Source of the DNA: RDXT01 sp033765305
GTDB lineage: Bacteria; Bacteroidota; Bacteroidia; J057
Length of the DNA: 64,000 nt
Direction of reading: 5' to 3'
NCBI GenBank assembly: GCA_033765305.1
Contig: JANRID010000014.1
Span: 1 to 64,000, forward strand
Below are positions 42,356 through 50,689 of this stretch, in pieces. Below the pieces are notes generated by a model, which did not search any database, had not been told where the DNA came from, and was given only the letters and a program-made list of their open reading frames with translations. The position numbers were made by a program, and so were the translations under genes. How positions within the stretch are numbered: the first letter of the stretch is position 1; each line of letters begins with the position of its first letter.

Positions 42356-43459
42356 ATGCGCATTGTGCTTCCCGTCACCAACGACCTCAGCGGCGACCAG
42401 CGCCTGCGCCGCACCGCCTCCGCCCTGCGGGCGGCGGGGCAGGAGGTGATTGCCGTCGGGCGGCAGCTGCCGGAGTCCCTGCCCCTGCCCGGTACCGGCT
42501 GGCAGCAGATCCGCATGCGGCTGCGTTTCCGCCGCGGCAAGCTGTTTTACCTGGAGTACAACCTGCGCCTCTGGCTGCTCCTGCTGCGCCTGCGCCCGGC
42601 AGCCATCCACGCCAACGACCTCGACACCCTGGCCGCCTGCTGGCTCGCAGCCCGGCTTACCGGCGCCCGCCTGGTGTACGACAGCCACGAATACTTCACC
42701 GAAGTGCCCGAACTGCTGCACCGCCCGCTGACCCGCGGGATCTGGCTGGCGCTGGAGCGCCTGCTGCTGCCCCGCACGGATGCGGCCATCACCGTCAGCG
42801 CGGGCATCGCGCAGGCGTATGCGCAGCGCTACGGGCGGCCTTTCGCCGTGGTGCGGAACGTCCCCTTCCGCCGGGAACGGCCTGCGGCAGCCCGCGAGCC
42901 GGGCCTGCTGCTCTATCAGGGCGCGCTCAACACCGGCCGGGGCGTCGGGCTGATGATCCGGGCCCTGGAGCACCTGCCGGAATACCGGCTCTGGATCATC
43001 GGGCGGGGCGACGTGGAGGCGGAGCTGCGGGCGCTGGCGGCCGCGTCGGCGGCCCGGGAGCGGGTGATCTTCAAGGGCTTCGTGCCGGCGGAGCAGCTGC
43101 CCGGCCTCACGGCGCAGGCTTCGCTGGGCTTCAGCCTGGAGGAGGAACTGGGCGCCAGCTACCGGCTGGCCCTGCCGAACAAGCTTTTCGATTACCTCCA
43201 GGCCCGCGTGCCGGTGCTGGTATCAGACCTGCCGGAAATGCGCAGCCTGGTGGAAACCTACGGCACCGGCGCCGTGCTGCCGGCAGCAGAGCGAACGCCC
43301 GAAGGGCTGGCGGCGCAGATCCGGGCGCTGCTCGAAGATCCGGAGCGCTATGCCCGATGCGCGGCGGCCTGCGAGGCAGCCGCGGCCGAGCTGTGCTGGG
43401 AAGAGGAGCAGGCCCGCCTGCTGGCCGTCTATGCGCCCTGGATCGGCACAGCAGGTTGA
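42356..43459 (+). CDS. GT4-type glycosyltransferase
   Basis: 367 residues from ATG 42356 (MRIVLPVTNDLSGDQRLRR); the ATG at 42308 lies upstream of the -7-like TATCTTGC at 42330-42337. It has a GT-B fold: an N-terminal domain with V-Y-D-S-H-E-Y-F-T-E-V-P and a C-terminal donor domain (LWIIGRGDVEAELRAL, L-P-N-K-L-F-D-Y-L-Q-A-R-V-P-V-L-V-S). Such enzymes transfer sugars from nucleotide donors to glycans or lipids. The specific substrate is unknown. The stop falls inside the next gene's promoter. Confidence 0.85.
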   Translation: MRIVLPVTNDLSGDQRLRRTASALRAAGQEVIAVGRQLPESLPLPGTGWQQIRMRLRFRRGKLFYLEYNLRLWLLLLRLRPAAIHANDLDTLAACWLAARLTGARLVYDSHEYFTEVPELLHRPLTRGIWLALERLLLPRTDAAITVSAGIAQAYAQRYGRPFAVVRNVPFRRERPAAAREPGLLLYQGALNTGRGVGLMIRALEHLPEYRLWIIGRGDVEAELRALAAASAARERVIFKGFVPAEQLPGLTAQASLGFSLEEELGASYRLALPNKLFDYLQARVPVLVSDLPEMRSLVETYGTGAVLPAAERTPEGLAAQIRALLEDPERYARCAAACEAAAAELCWEEEQARLLAVYAPWIGTAG

Positions 43460-43486
43460 CCGTTTGCGGCAGGAAGCGTATGTTTG
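43456..43486 (+). promoter_or_regulatory. Promoter of the dienelactone hydrolase gene
   Basis: TTG (43456-43458), 20 bases, then TATGTTTG (43479-43486): a -33/-7 pair matching the Bacteroidota consensus in sequence and spacing, 37 bases before the ATG. Confidence 0.6.
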
Positions 43487-43523
43487 ATCTGCGCGGTGCT
43501 TCTGCCGGCCTTATCCTGTACCC

Positions 43524-44378
43524 ATGCTTGATCCGCAATTCATCCGCCTCTACGACGAGTACACCCACCGCCCGCTGACCCGCGGCGCCTTCCTGCGCCG
43601 CCTGGCCCAAATGGCCGGCAGCGCTGCCGCTGCCCGCTCCATCCTGCCGCTGCTGGAACCCGATTACAGCACCGCCGCCCGCACGGATGCGGACGACCTG
43701 ATTACCGAAACCATCTCCTACCCCGGCGTCAGCGGCACGATGAGCGCCTACGTGGCCCGTCCCCGCAAGCGCAAGCGCTACGCTGCCGTGGTGGTCATCC
43801 ACGAAAACCGGGGGCTGAATGCCCACATCGAAGATGTGACCCGCCGGGCGGCGCAGGCTGGCTATCTGGCCATCGCGCCCAATGCGCTGGCACCCCTGGG
43901 CGGCACGCCAGCCAACGAGGACGAGGCCCGCAGCCTCTTTACCCAGCTCAAACCCGAGGAAAGCCTTCAGAATTTCATCCGCGTATTCGGCTATCTGGAC
44001 ACACGCAAGGATTGCAACGGCCACTACGGATGCGTGGGCTTCTGCTGGGGCGGCGCCATGGCCAATTCCCTGGCCGTGCACGTGCCGGGCCTGCGGGCGG
44101 CCGTCGCCTTCTACGGACGCCAGCCGGATGCTGCCGAGGTCCCGAAGATCCAAGCGGCGGTGCAGCTGCACTATGCCGAGCTCGATGAACGCATCAATGC
44201 CGGCATTGCCGCCTATGAAGCTGCACTCAAAGCGGCCGGAACCCGGTATGAGCTGCATATGTATCCGGGGGCCAACCATGCGTTCCACAACGACACCTCT
44301 CCGGCCCGCTACAATGCGGAGGCTGCGCAGCTGGCCTGGAGCCGTACCCTGGCTTTCTTCGGCACCCATCTGAAATGA
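43524..44378 (+). CDS. Dienelactone hydrolase family protein
   Basis: 284 residues. Alpha/beta-hydrolase with E94 in I-H-E-N-R-G, nucleophile C174 in G-F-C-W-G-G, D221 in A-E-L-D-E-R-I-N and H252 in G-A-N-H-A-F-H-N-D, the DLH catalytic set. The N-terminal segment L-T-R-G-A-F-L-R-R-L-A followed by a hydrophobic stretch resembles a Tat-type export signal without a perfect twin-arginine, so location is unsure. Family members open lactones or cleave esters; the substrate here is unknown. Confidence 0.88.
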   Translation: MLDPQFIRLYDEYTHRPLTRGAFLRRLAQMAGSAAAARSILPLLEPDYSTAARTDADDLITETISYPGVSGTMSAYVARPRKRKRYAAVVVIHENRGLNAHIEDVTRRAAQAGYLAIAPNALAPLGGTPANEDEARSLFTQLKPEESLQNFIRVFGYLDTRKDCNGHYGCVGFCWGGAMANSLAVHVPGLRAAVAFYGRQPDAAEVPKIQAAVQLHYAELDERINAGIAAYEAALKAAGTRYELHMYPGANHAFHNDTSPARYNAEAAQLAWSRTLAFFGTHLK

Positions 44379-44381
44379 GCC

Positions 44382-44403
44382 GCAGCGCGGTCCCCGGCGC
44401 TGC
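44382..44403 (+). terminator. Hairpin after the dienelactone hydrolase gene
   Basis: 7-bp perfect stem (44382-44388 with 44397-44403), 8-base loop, immediately downstream of the stop; no T-run. Confidence 0.35.
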
Positions 44404-44467
44404 AGGCGGGCAGATAGATTCTGCCGGCCGCTGACCAAACTCATCCGGGAAGCGAAGATCAGGCCGT

Positions 44468-44475
44468 TACCTTTG
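44468..44475 (+). promoter_or_regulatory. -7 box of the AspT-type transporter gene
   Basis: TACCTTTG is a perfect TAnnTTTG match. Transcription would begin near 44481-44483, so the ATG at 44520 (with a leader of about 37 bases) is preferred to the ATG at 44484. Confidence 0.5.
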
Positions 44476-44519
44476 TCCCGGCCTTGCCAAGCCATGCCTG
44501 TACCCTCATCTGTCCGATT

Positions 44520-46160
44520 ATGCATGAAACTGCACATCCCGAAGAAGCGCTGCTGTATCTGTTTCTGGCGGCAGCCATTGGTTCCTTCATCGGCAACATC
44601 AAATTCCGCGGCAACAGCCTGGGCGTAGCTGCGGTGCTCTTCGTGGGGCTGGCGCTGGGCGCTATGCGGCCCGAGATCCAGATCCCGGACGTGATCAAGC
44701 TGCTGGGGCTGGCCATCTTTGTGTACAGCATCGGGCTGAGTTCCGGCCCGGCCTTTTTCGGGTCGATGAAAAACCGGGGAACCGCGAACCTGATCTTCGC
44801 GGTGCTGGCGCTGAGCCTGCTGAGCATCTGCATCGGGGCAGCGTCATTTGTATTCGGCTTTGATTCTTCGGGTGCGGCGGGCCTGCTGGCAGGCATCACG
44901 ACCAATACCCCGGCGCTCGCGGGCTTGCTGGATGCGATACAGGCCCAGGGGGGCGAGCAGGCTCAGACCATGGCCAACAATGCGGTAGTCGGGTATTCAA
45001 TCTCGTATCCGATGGGGGTGCTGGGCCTGATGGTAGCCGTTGCGGTCATGCAGCGGGTACTGCGGGTGAATTTTCAGGCGGAAACGCTGGCCCTGGCGAA
45101 TGAATTTCCCAGCGGGCAGCCCATCGTCAACCAGACCCTGCGGATAACCGAAGCAGCAGCGATGCAGCTGACCCTCCGCGACTTCAAGCAGCGGCACCAG
45201 TGCAATGTGGTATTCGGCCGCTTCAAACGGGGCGACAACCATGCCTTGTGCCATTGGGAGCTGGTCTTTCAGCCGGGGGATCTGGTCACGATCACGGGCG
45301 AAACGCCGGAAGTGGCCCGGGTAGCGGCCCTCATGGGCCCGGCGGTGGAAGAAGACCTCTCCGACGACCGTTCGGTGTTTACCATGCGCCGGATTGTGGT
45401 ATCCAATCCGGCGATTGCCGGCAAGACCGTGGCCTCGCTCAACCTGCCTGAGCAGTACCGGGTCGTGCTGACCCGCATCCGGCGGGGCGATGTGGATTCG
45501 CTGGTGCAGCCGGAGACGGTGCTGGAACTCGGAGACCGCATCCGGGTGCTGGCCAGGGAAGAAGACCTGAAGAGCCTTGAGAAAATATTCGGCGATTCCT
45601 ATGAGCATCTCAGCCATATCGACCTGCTGTCGTTCGGGCTGGGCATGGGGCTGGGCATCCTGTTCGGGTCGGTGGAGCTGACCCTGCCGGGCGGCATTCT
45701 GTTCAGCCTGGGGTTTGCAGGCGGGCCGCTGGTGGCCGGGCTGCTGCTCTCGTTTATCCGGCGCTCCGGCCCCATTCTCTGGACCTTGCCGTATTCCGCC
45801 AACCTGACCCTGCGCCAGATCGGCCTGATGCTCATGCTCGCGGCCATCGGGATCAATTCCGGGGCTACCTTCCTCTCCACCATGCTGAGCCCTGTGGGGC
45901 CGCAGATGTTTCTCTCCGGCGCTGTGGTCAGCCTGCTGGCCGGCATGCTGATTCTCCTGGTGGGATACAAGGTGATGAAAATCCCCTTCATCCTCCTGAT
46001 CGGCATGATCAGCCACCACCCCGCCAACCTCGAATTTGCGAACAACCAGGCGCAGAACAAGATCCCGACCTACGGCTACGCGCTGGTGTATCCGCTGCTG
46101 CTCATCGGCAAGATCGTCTTTGTGCAGATGCTCTGGCAATTGCTCAAAGGCCTCGGCTGA
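44520..46160 (+). CDS. AspT/YidE-type transporter with RCK_C domains
   Basis: 546 residues from ATG 44520 (MHETAHPEEALLYLFL). Two membrane halves (about 10-180 and 370-546), each with five to six helices, flank a soluble middle of two TrkA-C/RCK_C domains (L-V-F-Q-P-G-D-L-V-T-I-T-G and V-L-E-L-G-D-R-I-R-V-L-A). This is the AspT/AAE duplication family. Members exchange amino or organic acids; in Bacteroidota the substrates are mostly unknown. It is followed 37 bases later by hypA, with which it may be co-transcribed, an odd pairing. Confidence 0.85.
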   Translation: MHETAHPEEALLYLFLAAAIGSFIGNIKFRGNSLGVAAVLFVGLALGAMRPEIQIPDVIKLLGLAIFVYSIGLSSGPAFFGSMKNRGTANLIFAVLALSLLSICIGAASFVFGFDSSGAAGLLAGITTNTPALAGLLDAIQAQGGEQAQTMANNAVVGYSISYPMGVLGLMVAVAVMQRVLRVNFQAETLALANEFPSGQPIVNQTLRITEAAAMQLTLRDFKQRHQCNVVFGRFKRGDNHALCHWELVFQPGDLVTITGETPEVARVAALMGPAVEEDLSDDRSVFTMRRIVVSNPAIAGKTVASLNLPEQYRVVLTRIRRGDVDSLVQPETVLELGDRIRVLAREEDLKSLEKIFGDSYEHLSHIDLLSFGLGMGLGILFGSVELTLPGGILFSLGFAGGPLVAGLLLSFIRRSGPILWTLPYSANLTLRQIGLMLMLAAIGINSGATFLSTMLSPVGPQMFLSGAVVSLLAGMLILLVGYKVMKIPFILLIGMISHHPANLEFANNQAQNKIPTYGYALVYPLLLIGKIVFVQMLWQLLKGLG

Positions 46161-46197
46161 GCGGGATTTTGCCTATCTTCCGGGCCGGAACCGACGT

Positions 46198-46548
46198 ATG
46201 CACGAAATCTCCCTCGTCCGCAACATGTTCCGCGCGCTGGAGGAGACCTTCGGCGAAGCGGAACGGAGCCGTATCCGCGCGATCCGGCTGAAGATCGGGC
46301 AGCTCTCGAATGTGGAGCCGCTGCTGATGCACAATGCCTTCGATGCCGTGGTCGCTACGGATGCGCCTGAATATCAGCAGGCCCGGCTGGAGATCGAGAC
46401 AGTGCCCATCCGCATCCGCTGCGCCGCCTGCGGCGGCGAGTCGGCGGTGGAGCAGTACCGCTTCGTCTGCGCGCACTGCGGCAAGCCCAGCAGCGACCTT
46501 ATCGCCGGTACCGAGCTGCTGATCAGCGGCGTGGAGCTCGACGAATGA
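46198..46548 (+). CDS. hypA: Hydrogenase nickel-incorporation protein HypA
   Basis: 116 residues from ATG 46198 (MHEISLVRNM). The M-H-E start supplies the Ni ligand His2, and the zinc site is C-A-A-C at about residues 76-79 with C-A-H-C at about 93-96. HypA delivers nickel, with HypB, to the hydrogenase large subunit. It is the only hyp gene on the plus strand, 37 bases behind the AspT-type gene and tail-to-tail with the last gene of the hyp operon. A TATCTTCC box sits at about 46173-46180. Confidence 0.93.
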   Translation: MHEISLVRNMFRALEETFGEAERSRIRAIRLKIGQLSNVEPLLMHNAFDAVVATDAPEYQQARLEIETVPIRIRCAACGGESAVEQYRFVCAHCGKPSSDLIAGTELLISGVELDE

Positions 46549-46549
46549 C

Positions 46550-47125
46550 TCAGCGCTCCGCATCGCCGGCCTGGCGCCGCCCGATCATGGCGCGCACCCG
46601 CGCTGCACTTTCGTAGTCTTCCTTGTCGAGCAGCTTTTGCAGAATTTCTTCCATTTCCGCGACCGTATAGGCGGAAACAGATCCCTTTTTCTGCCGCCCG
46701 GAGAATACTTCGGCCAAAAATCCGGCTTCTTCCGCCACCTCCGGATAGGTGTACATCGGTGCGCCGCAGCGCAGCGCAATCGCAATGGCGTCGGAGGTCC
46801 GCGCATCTGCCTCGATCCGGCGCCCGTCGGCAGCCCGGAGGATCAGCGCGGCATAAAAAATGCCGTCCGCTACGCTGCGGATGATCATTTCCTCGATCTT
46901 CACCCCCAGCGCCTCCATCGACTGCACATACAGGTCGTGCGCCAGGGGCCTGGGCGGGCGCATCTGCTCCACACATACCGCAATCGACTGGGCCTCAGCC
47001 GCGCCGATGATTACCGGAAAGCGCCGCCGGCTCTGCGTGTCCTCCAGGATCAGGGCATAATTGCCGGGGCTCGACTCGCTTGCCGAAAGCCCCGCAACGG
47101 CCAGTTCGATCCGTTCTGTCTTCAT
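46550..47125 (-). CDS. Second DUF151 bifunctional-nuclease-like protein, hyp operon
   Basis: 191 residues. A DUF151 domain (FPVIIGAAEAQSIAVCVE, RPLAHDL, D-A-R-T-S-D-A-I-A-I-A-L-R) and a C-terminal UVR helix pair (MEEILQKLLDKEDYESAARVRAMIG) give the same layout as the copy at 28827-29462. It is the last gene of the hyp operon, 3 bases behind the small gene. Its presence with hydrogenase maturation genes is unexpected. No link of DUF151 to hydrogenases is known to me. Confidence 0.8.
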   Translation of the reverse strand: MKTERIELAVAGLSASESSPGNYALILEDTQSRRRFPVIIGAAEAQSIAVCVEQMRPPRPLAHDLYVQSMEALGVKIEEMIIRSVADGIFYAALILRAADGRRIEADARTSDAIAIALRCGAPMYTYPEVAEEAGFLAEVFSGRQKKGSVSAYTVAEMEEILQKLLDKEDYESAARVRAMIGRRQAGDAER

Positions 47126-47128
47126 CTT

Positions 47129-47353
47129 TCAGCCCAGTTGAATAAACTCGCACAGCTCGTCCAGGTCGCCGAAGGGCGCGACCACCTTGCCCGCATGCCG
47201 CAATTTGAACAGCAGCCCTTGCTCCATTTCGATTTCATATCCGCCCGGCACCGTGATCCGGCGGCCTTCGGCATGCAGCACCGGAATCCCGTAGCGGGCC
47301 AGGGCATCCAGCAGCTGCTCCTCCGGGGTCTGGGGGGAAGGTGTCGGGTGCAT
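47129..47353 (-). CDS. Small protein of unknown function, hyp operon
   Basis: 74 residues, not recognised. Soluble, mixed alpha/beta (IPVLHAEGRRITVPGGYEIEMEQGLLFKL), no cysteine. It lies 3 bases after the nickel-transporter stop and 3 bases before the DUF151 start, so it is clearly within the operon. Real expression is likely from this packing, but function is unknown. Confidence 0.6.
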   Translation of the reverse strand: MHPTPSPQTPEEQLLDALARYGIPVLHAEGRRITVPGGYEIEMEQGLLFKLRHAGKVVAPFGDLDELCEFIQLG

Positions 47354-47356
47354 CGG

Positions 47357-47989
47357 TCAGGCTGCTGTCAGGTTTTCGTACACGATCTGCATGCCGAACC
47401 AGATGCACAGCCCGGACGAGAGCAGGGTCAGCGCGAGCTGGAGCGCGGCATTGGAGAGGTGGCGCTGCGAAAACGGCAGGCTGAAAACCCCCGAAGCCAG
47501 CAGCATGCCCACAACCGACCCCAGGCCGAAGATCAGCAGATAGCCGATGCTGCCGGATACCGAGCTGAGCTGGCTCATGACGAGCACGACCAGCGCCCCG
47601 CTGCCGGCCAGCCCGTGCACTGCGCCGATGCCGTAGGCCAGATGATGCTTGCCCTCGTGGTCATGCAGGTGCGGATGCGCAGTCTCCGGCCGGCGGCGCA
47701 GCACTTTGACGATCCGCACGATCCCCAGCGCGACCAGCATGGCCCCGACAGCTGCCTCGAAGTAGTGGAAGGTGCCCTCGGAAATGGCCATTTTCCCCGC
47801 AATCACAATCAGGCCGATGATCAGGATGGTCGAGGTATGGCCCAGGCCCCAGTAGATGCCGTCTTTGACCGCCAGCAGGAGGCGGTTGCGCCGGACCACG
47901 ATGCTGCTGACTGCCAGCAGGTGATCGGTCTCGAAGGCGTGGGTAAAGCCAGCCAGGGCGGCAAACAGCAGAGGAAACGCAGGATTCAT
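47357..47989 (-). CDS. Nickel/cobalt-transporter-like (UreH/NiCoT-type) protein
   Basis: 210 residues, about six membrane helices. Helix 1 has H17-A-F-E-T-D22-H23, the H-x4-D-H motif essential for Ni/Co in NiCoT permeases, followed by G-L-G-H-T-S-T in helix 2. A His-rich loop (HPHLHDHEGKHHLAYGIGAVHG) after helix 3 could bind metal. It most likely imports nickel for the hydrogenase, as expected from its place in the hyp operon. The gene lies 8 bases after the NHL gene. Shorter than classical NiCoT (about 330 residues), closer to UreH. Confidence 0.8.
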   Translation of the reverse strand: MNPAFPLLFAALAGFTHAFETDHLLAVSSIVVRRNRLLLAVKDGIYWGLGHTSTILIIGLIVIAGKMAISEGTFHYFEAAVGAMLVALGIVRIVKVLRRRPETAHPHLHDHEGKHHLAYGIGAVHGLAGSGALVVLVMSQLSSVSGSIGYLLIFGLGSVVGMLLASGVFSLPFSQRHLSNAALQLALTLLSSGLCIWFGMQIVYENLTAA

Positions 47990-47997
47990 AGCGGAAG

Positions 47998-49140
47998 TCA
48001 GGTTACAGGGGGGAAGGATGCGAGCATGATGCGGTGATTGCCGGTATCGGCAATGGCCATGCGGCCGCCGGAAACGCAGAGCGAAAAGGGCCAGTACAGC
48101 GTCTGTTCCGTGCCGAAGACGGTATCCAGGTTTTCGCTGCCGGTTGTAAAATCGGCTTTGCCGACTACATGGGCCGCTGCCGCATTGGACTGTGCGGGCA
48201 GCGGGTCAAACCAGAGGATCCGGCTGTTGCCGGTATCGGCGGCCAGCAGGCCGCTGCCGCTGAAGCAGCAGTCGTAGCACCAGCTGAGCGTATGCGCCGC
48301 CGGATACAGGCCGTACTGGTTCATGCCGTTATGTGCCAGATCCGGCTGGCCGATCACCGTGCGGGCAGGCATGTGTGCGGCATCCTGCCAGCGGGGCCAG
48401 AGCAGAATCCGGTACGCCTGGGGGTCTGCGACGGCCAGCTCGCCTGCCGGGCCGATGCGCACCGAGTAGGGCCAGAGCGGCCAGGCGGGGTCGTACTCGC
48501 GGCTGCTGCCGTCGGGCTGGCCGATGACGCGGCTGGCGGCTTCGCCGTCGGCATCGGGGATCTGGTCGTACACGAGGATGCGCCGGTTGCCGGTGTCGGC
48601 AATCCAGAGCCGGGTGCCGTCGGAATAGACCCCGTAGGGCCAGTTGAGCGAGCGCAGGGAAGGCGCCGCGCCGATTCCGGCGATATTCGGCTGATTGCCC
48701 GTCATATCCGGCTGCCCGACGACCACATCTGCGGGCTGGCCGTGCCGCTCCGGAAAGCGGCGCCAGATGAGCACGCGGTGGTTCCAGGCATCGGCCACGA
48801 TGAGGCGGCTGCCATCCGACCAGATGCCGGAGGGATACTGCAGGCTGGAGGCGCGCGCACCGGCCTGTCGGCCGGTCGCTTCCGCATCGGGCTGCCCCAG
48901 GATCACCGATGCGGGCTCCTGCTGAGATTCCGGCAGGCGGTTCCAGATCAGCACCCGGTTCTGGCCGGTGTCCGAGACCAGCAGGCGGCTGCCGCAGAGC
49001 CAGATGCCGCGCGGCGCCAGGAAGGGCTGCTCCGGATCGCCGCGGAAGCTGCGCAGGGCACCGGTCAGGGGCTCCGCAGGCGGCGGCGCAGCCGCAGGGC
49101 GGGCTTTGCCGAGGGAGATATGCAGCGTCTGGTCGTCCAT
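47998..49140 (-). CDS. NHL-repeat beta-propeller, hydrogenase accessory
   Basis: 380 residues with no signal peptide. Six NHL blades, each with a motif like (V/I)-A-D-x-x-N-x-R-(V/I)-L-I-(W/Y) and a V-I-G-Q-P-D linker, suggest a closed six-bladed propeller. It is in the middle of the hyp operon, 2 bases after the lipoprotein stop. NHL proteins are a recurring accessory of Huc-type/atmospheric H2-oxidising hydrogenases, which supports assigning this enzyme to that type. A docking or electron-transfer role is inference. Confidence 0.8.
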   Translation of the reverse strand: MDDQTLHISLGKARPAAAPPPAEPLTGALRSFRGDPEQPFLAPRGIWLCGSRLLVSDTGQNRVLIWNRLPESQQEPASVILGQPDAEATGRQAGARASSLQYPSGIWSDGSRLIVADAWNHRVLIWRRFPERHGQPADVVVGQPDMTGNQPNIAGIGAAPSLRSLNWPYGVYSDGTRLWIADTGNRRILVYDQIPDADGEAASRVIGQPDGSSREYDPAWPLWPYSVRIGPAGELAVADPQAYRILLWPRWQDAAHMPARTVIGQPDLAHNGMNQYGLYPAAHTLSWCYDCCFSGSGLLAADTGNSRILWFDPLPAQSNAAAAHVVGKADFTTGSENLDTVFGTEQTLYWPFSLCVSGGRMAIADTGNHRIMLASFPPVT

Positions 49141-49142
49141 CG

Positions 49143-49583
49143 TCAGGGCTGGGGCGGAATGCGGGTCGTCTGCCAGGAAATGGCCTGCCAGGTGCTGCCC
49201 TGCCAGCGGTACACGGCGGTATAGCGGGCCTGGAAGTCGAAGGGCTCCCCGTGCGATACGCCCGCGAAGCGGGCATCGCCGGTGACGATGCCGATCTCGC
49301 CGTAGAAGCGCACCCGCGAGGCCTTGGCCTCCGCAGCGGTATAGGAGGTAGTCTGCGCCTGGAAATCAGCCAGGTAGGCTGCCTTGTCATCCACCTTGCC
49401 GTTGGAGTGGACCCAGACGACGTCCTCGGCCAGCATGGACTGCAGGGCCTGCACGTCGCTGTTTTTCGTGGCCGCAATGCGCGCCTGCTCGAAGGCCAGC
49501 AGCGAAGCGCTGCGGTCTGCCGGCGGCTGCGAGGCGCAGGAGGCCAGCAGGAGGACGAGGGAAATGGCAGTGATCCGGTTCAT
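49143..49583 (-). CDS. NTF2-like (SnoaL/DUF4440-type) lipoprotein
   Basis: 146 residues. Lipobox L-L-L-A-S-C (Cys16) after a short signal, so lipid-anchored outside the inner membrane. The rest is an NTF2-like cone (L-A-F-E-Q-A-R-I-A-A-T-K-N-S-D, V-V-W-V-H-S-N-G, Y-R-W-Q-G-S-T-W-Q-A-I). It is 2 bases behind hypE in the hyp operon. Being exported, it cannot take part in cytoplasmic maturation directly; the reason for its presence is unclear. Confidence 0.75.
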   Translation of the reverse strand: MNRITAISLVLLLASCASQPPADRSASLLAFEQARIAATKNSDVQALQSMLAEDVVWVHSNGKVDDKAAYLADFQAQTTSYTAAEAKASRVRFYGEIGIVTGDARFAGVSHGEPFDFQARYTAVYRWQGSTWQAISWQTTRIPPQP

Positions 49584-49585
49584 AT

Positions 49586-50665
49586 TCAGCAGATTCTGGG
49601 TAATTGTTCCCCTACCAGCATGTTCACGGCCCGGCGTCCGCCGATGCGGCTGCGCAGCACCACCTGGCCGGGATGCTCCGCCGTCACGGATCCGATGCTG
49701 GCGGCCTGGCTGCCGTGCGGCAGGCTGCGCAAGCGCGCCAGTACAGCATCGGCCGCTGCCGCGTCCACCACAGCCAGGAAGATGCCTTCATTGGCTACAT
49801 ACAGGGGGTCCAGCCCCAGCAGTTCGCAGGCGGAGGCGACGGCCTCGGCCACCGGGATCCGATCCTGGATCAGCTCCACGCCGAGGCGCGCATCGCGCGC
49901 CAGCTCGCTGAGCACCGTGGCCACCCCGCCACGCGTCGGGTCCCGGAACAGGTGGATGGCTTCGCCGAATTCATCCAGCAGCGCCTCCACCGTGTGGTTC
50001 AGATTTACCGTATCGCTTTCGATATCCGCCTCGAAACTCAGCCCTTCGCGCACGCGCATGATGGCGATGCCGTGGGCTGCCAGCGGTCCGCTCACGAGGA
50101 TCTGGTCCCCGGCCCCGACCCGCTGCATGGAGATCTGCGCGCGGGGATGGACCTGCCCGATGCCGGAGGTATTGATGAAAATCTGGTCGCCTTTGCCCCG
50201 CTCCACCACTTTCGTATCGCCGGTCACGATCTGCACGCCGGCGCGCTCCGCCGCACACTTGACCGACACCAGCAGCTCCCAGAAGGTGCGCAGCGGCAGC
50301 CCTTCCTCCAGGATGAAGCTGAGCGACAGGTAGCGGGGAATGGCGCCGCACATGGCGAGGTCGTTTACGGTGCCGTTGATGGCCAGCTCGCCGATGTCGC
50401 CGCCGGGGAAGATGATGGGCGAAATCACATAGCTGTCGGTGCTGAAGGCCAGCGGGCCGTCGAGCCGGAGGATGGCGCCGTCGTGGCGGGTGTCGAGGTG
50501 TTCATTGCGGAGCAGATCGAACACGCCGGCCTCCAGGAGGCGGTTGGTGAGCAGGCCGCCGCTGCCGTGGCCGAGGGTAATCACCTCGAAGTCCAGCTTC
50601 GGCATGGGGCATTGCAGGAGCATCCGGCGTTTTGCTTCGCGCATGGGAGAGGTCAGGCGTTCCAT
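49586..50665 (-). CDS. hypE: Hydrogenase maturation protein HypE
   Basis: 359 residues (or 339 if started at the ATG at 50605, MPKLDFEVITLGHG). AIR-synthase fold with L-G-H-G-S-G-G, F-S-T-D-S-Y-V-I-S-P and V-T-G-D-T-K-V-V. It ends in P-R-I-C, whose terminal Cys is carbamoylated by HypF and dehydrated to the thiocyanate that supplies the CN ligands. It follows hypD by 24 bases and is followed by the lipoprotein gene. The start is uncertain because both ATGs are reasonable. Confidence 0.93.
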   Translation of the reverse strand: MERLTSPMREAKRRMLLQCPMPKLDFEVITLGHGSGGLLTNRLLEAGVFDLLRNEHLDTRHDGAILRLDGPLAFSTDSYVISPIIFPGGDIGELAINGTVNDLAMCGAIPRYLSLSFILEEGLPLRTFWELLVSVKCAAERAGVQIVTGDTKVVERGKGDQIFINTSGIGQVHPRAQISMQRVGAGDQILVSGPLAAHGIAIMRVREGLSFEADIESDTVNLNHTVEALLDEFGEAIHLFRDPTRGGVATVLSELARDARLGVELIQDRIPVAEAVASACELLGLDPLYVANEGIFLAVVDAAAADAVLARLRSLPHGSQAASIGSVTAEHPGQVVLRSRIGGRRAVNMLVGEQLPRIC

Positions 50666-50689
50666 AGACGGATCAGGCGGGGGAATTGC

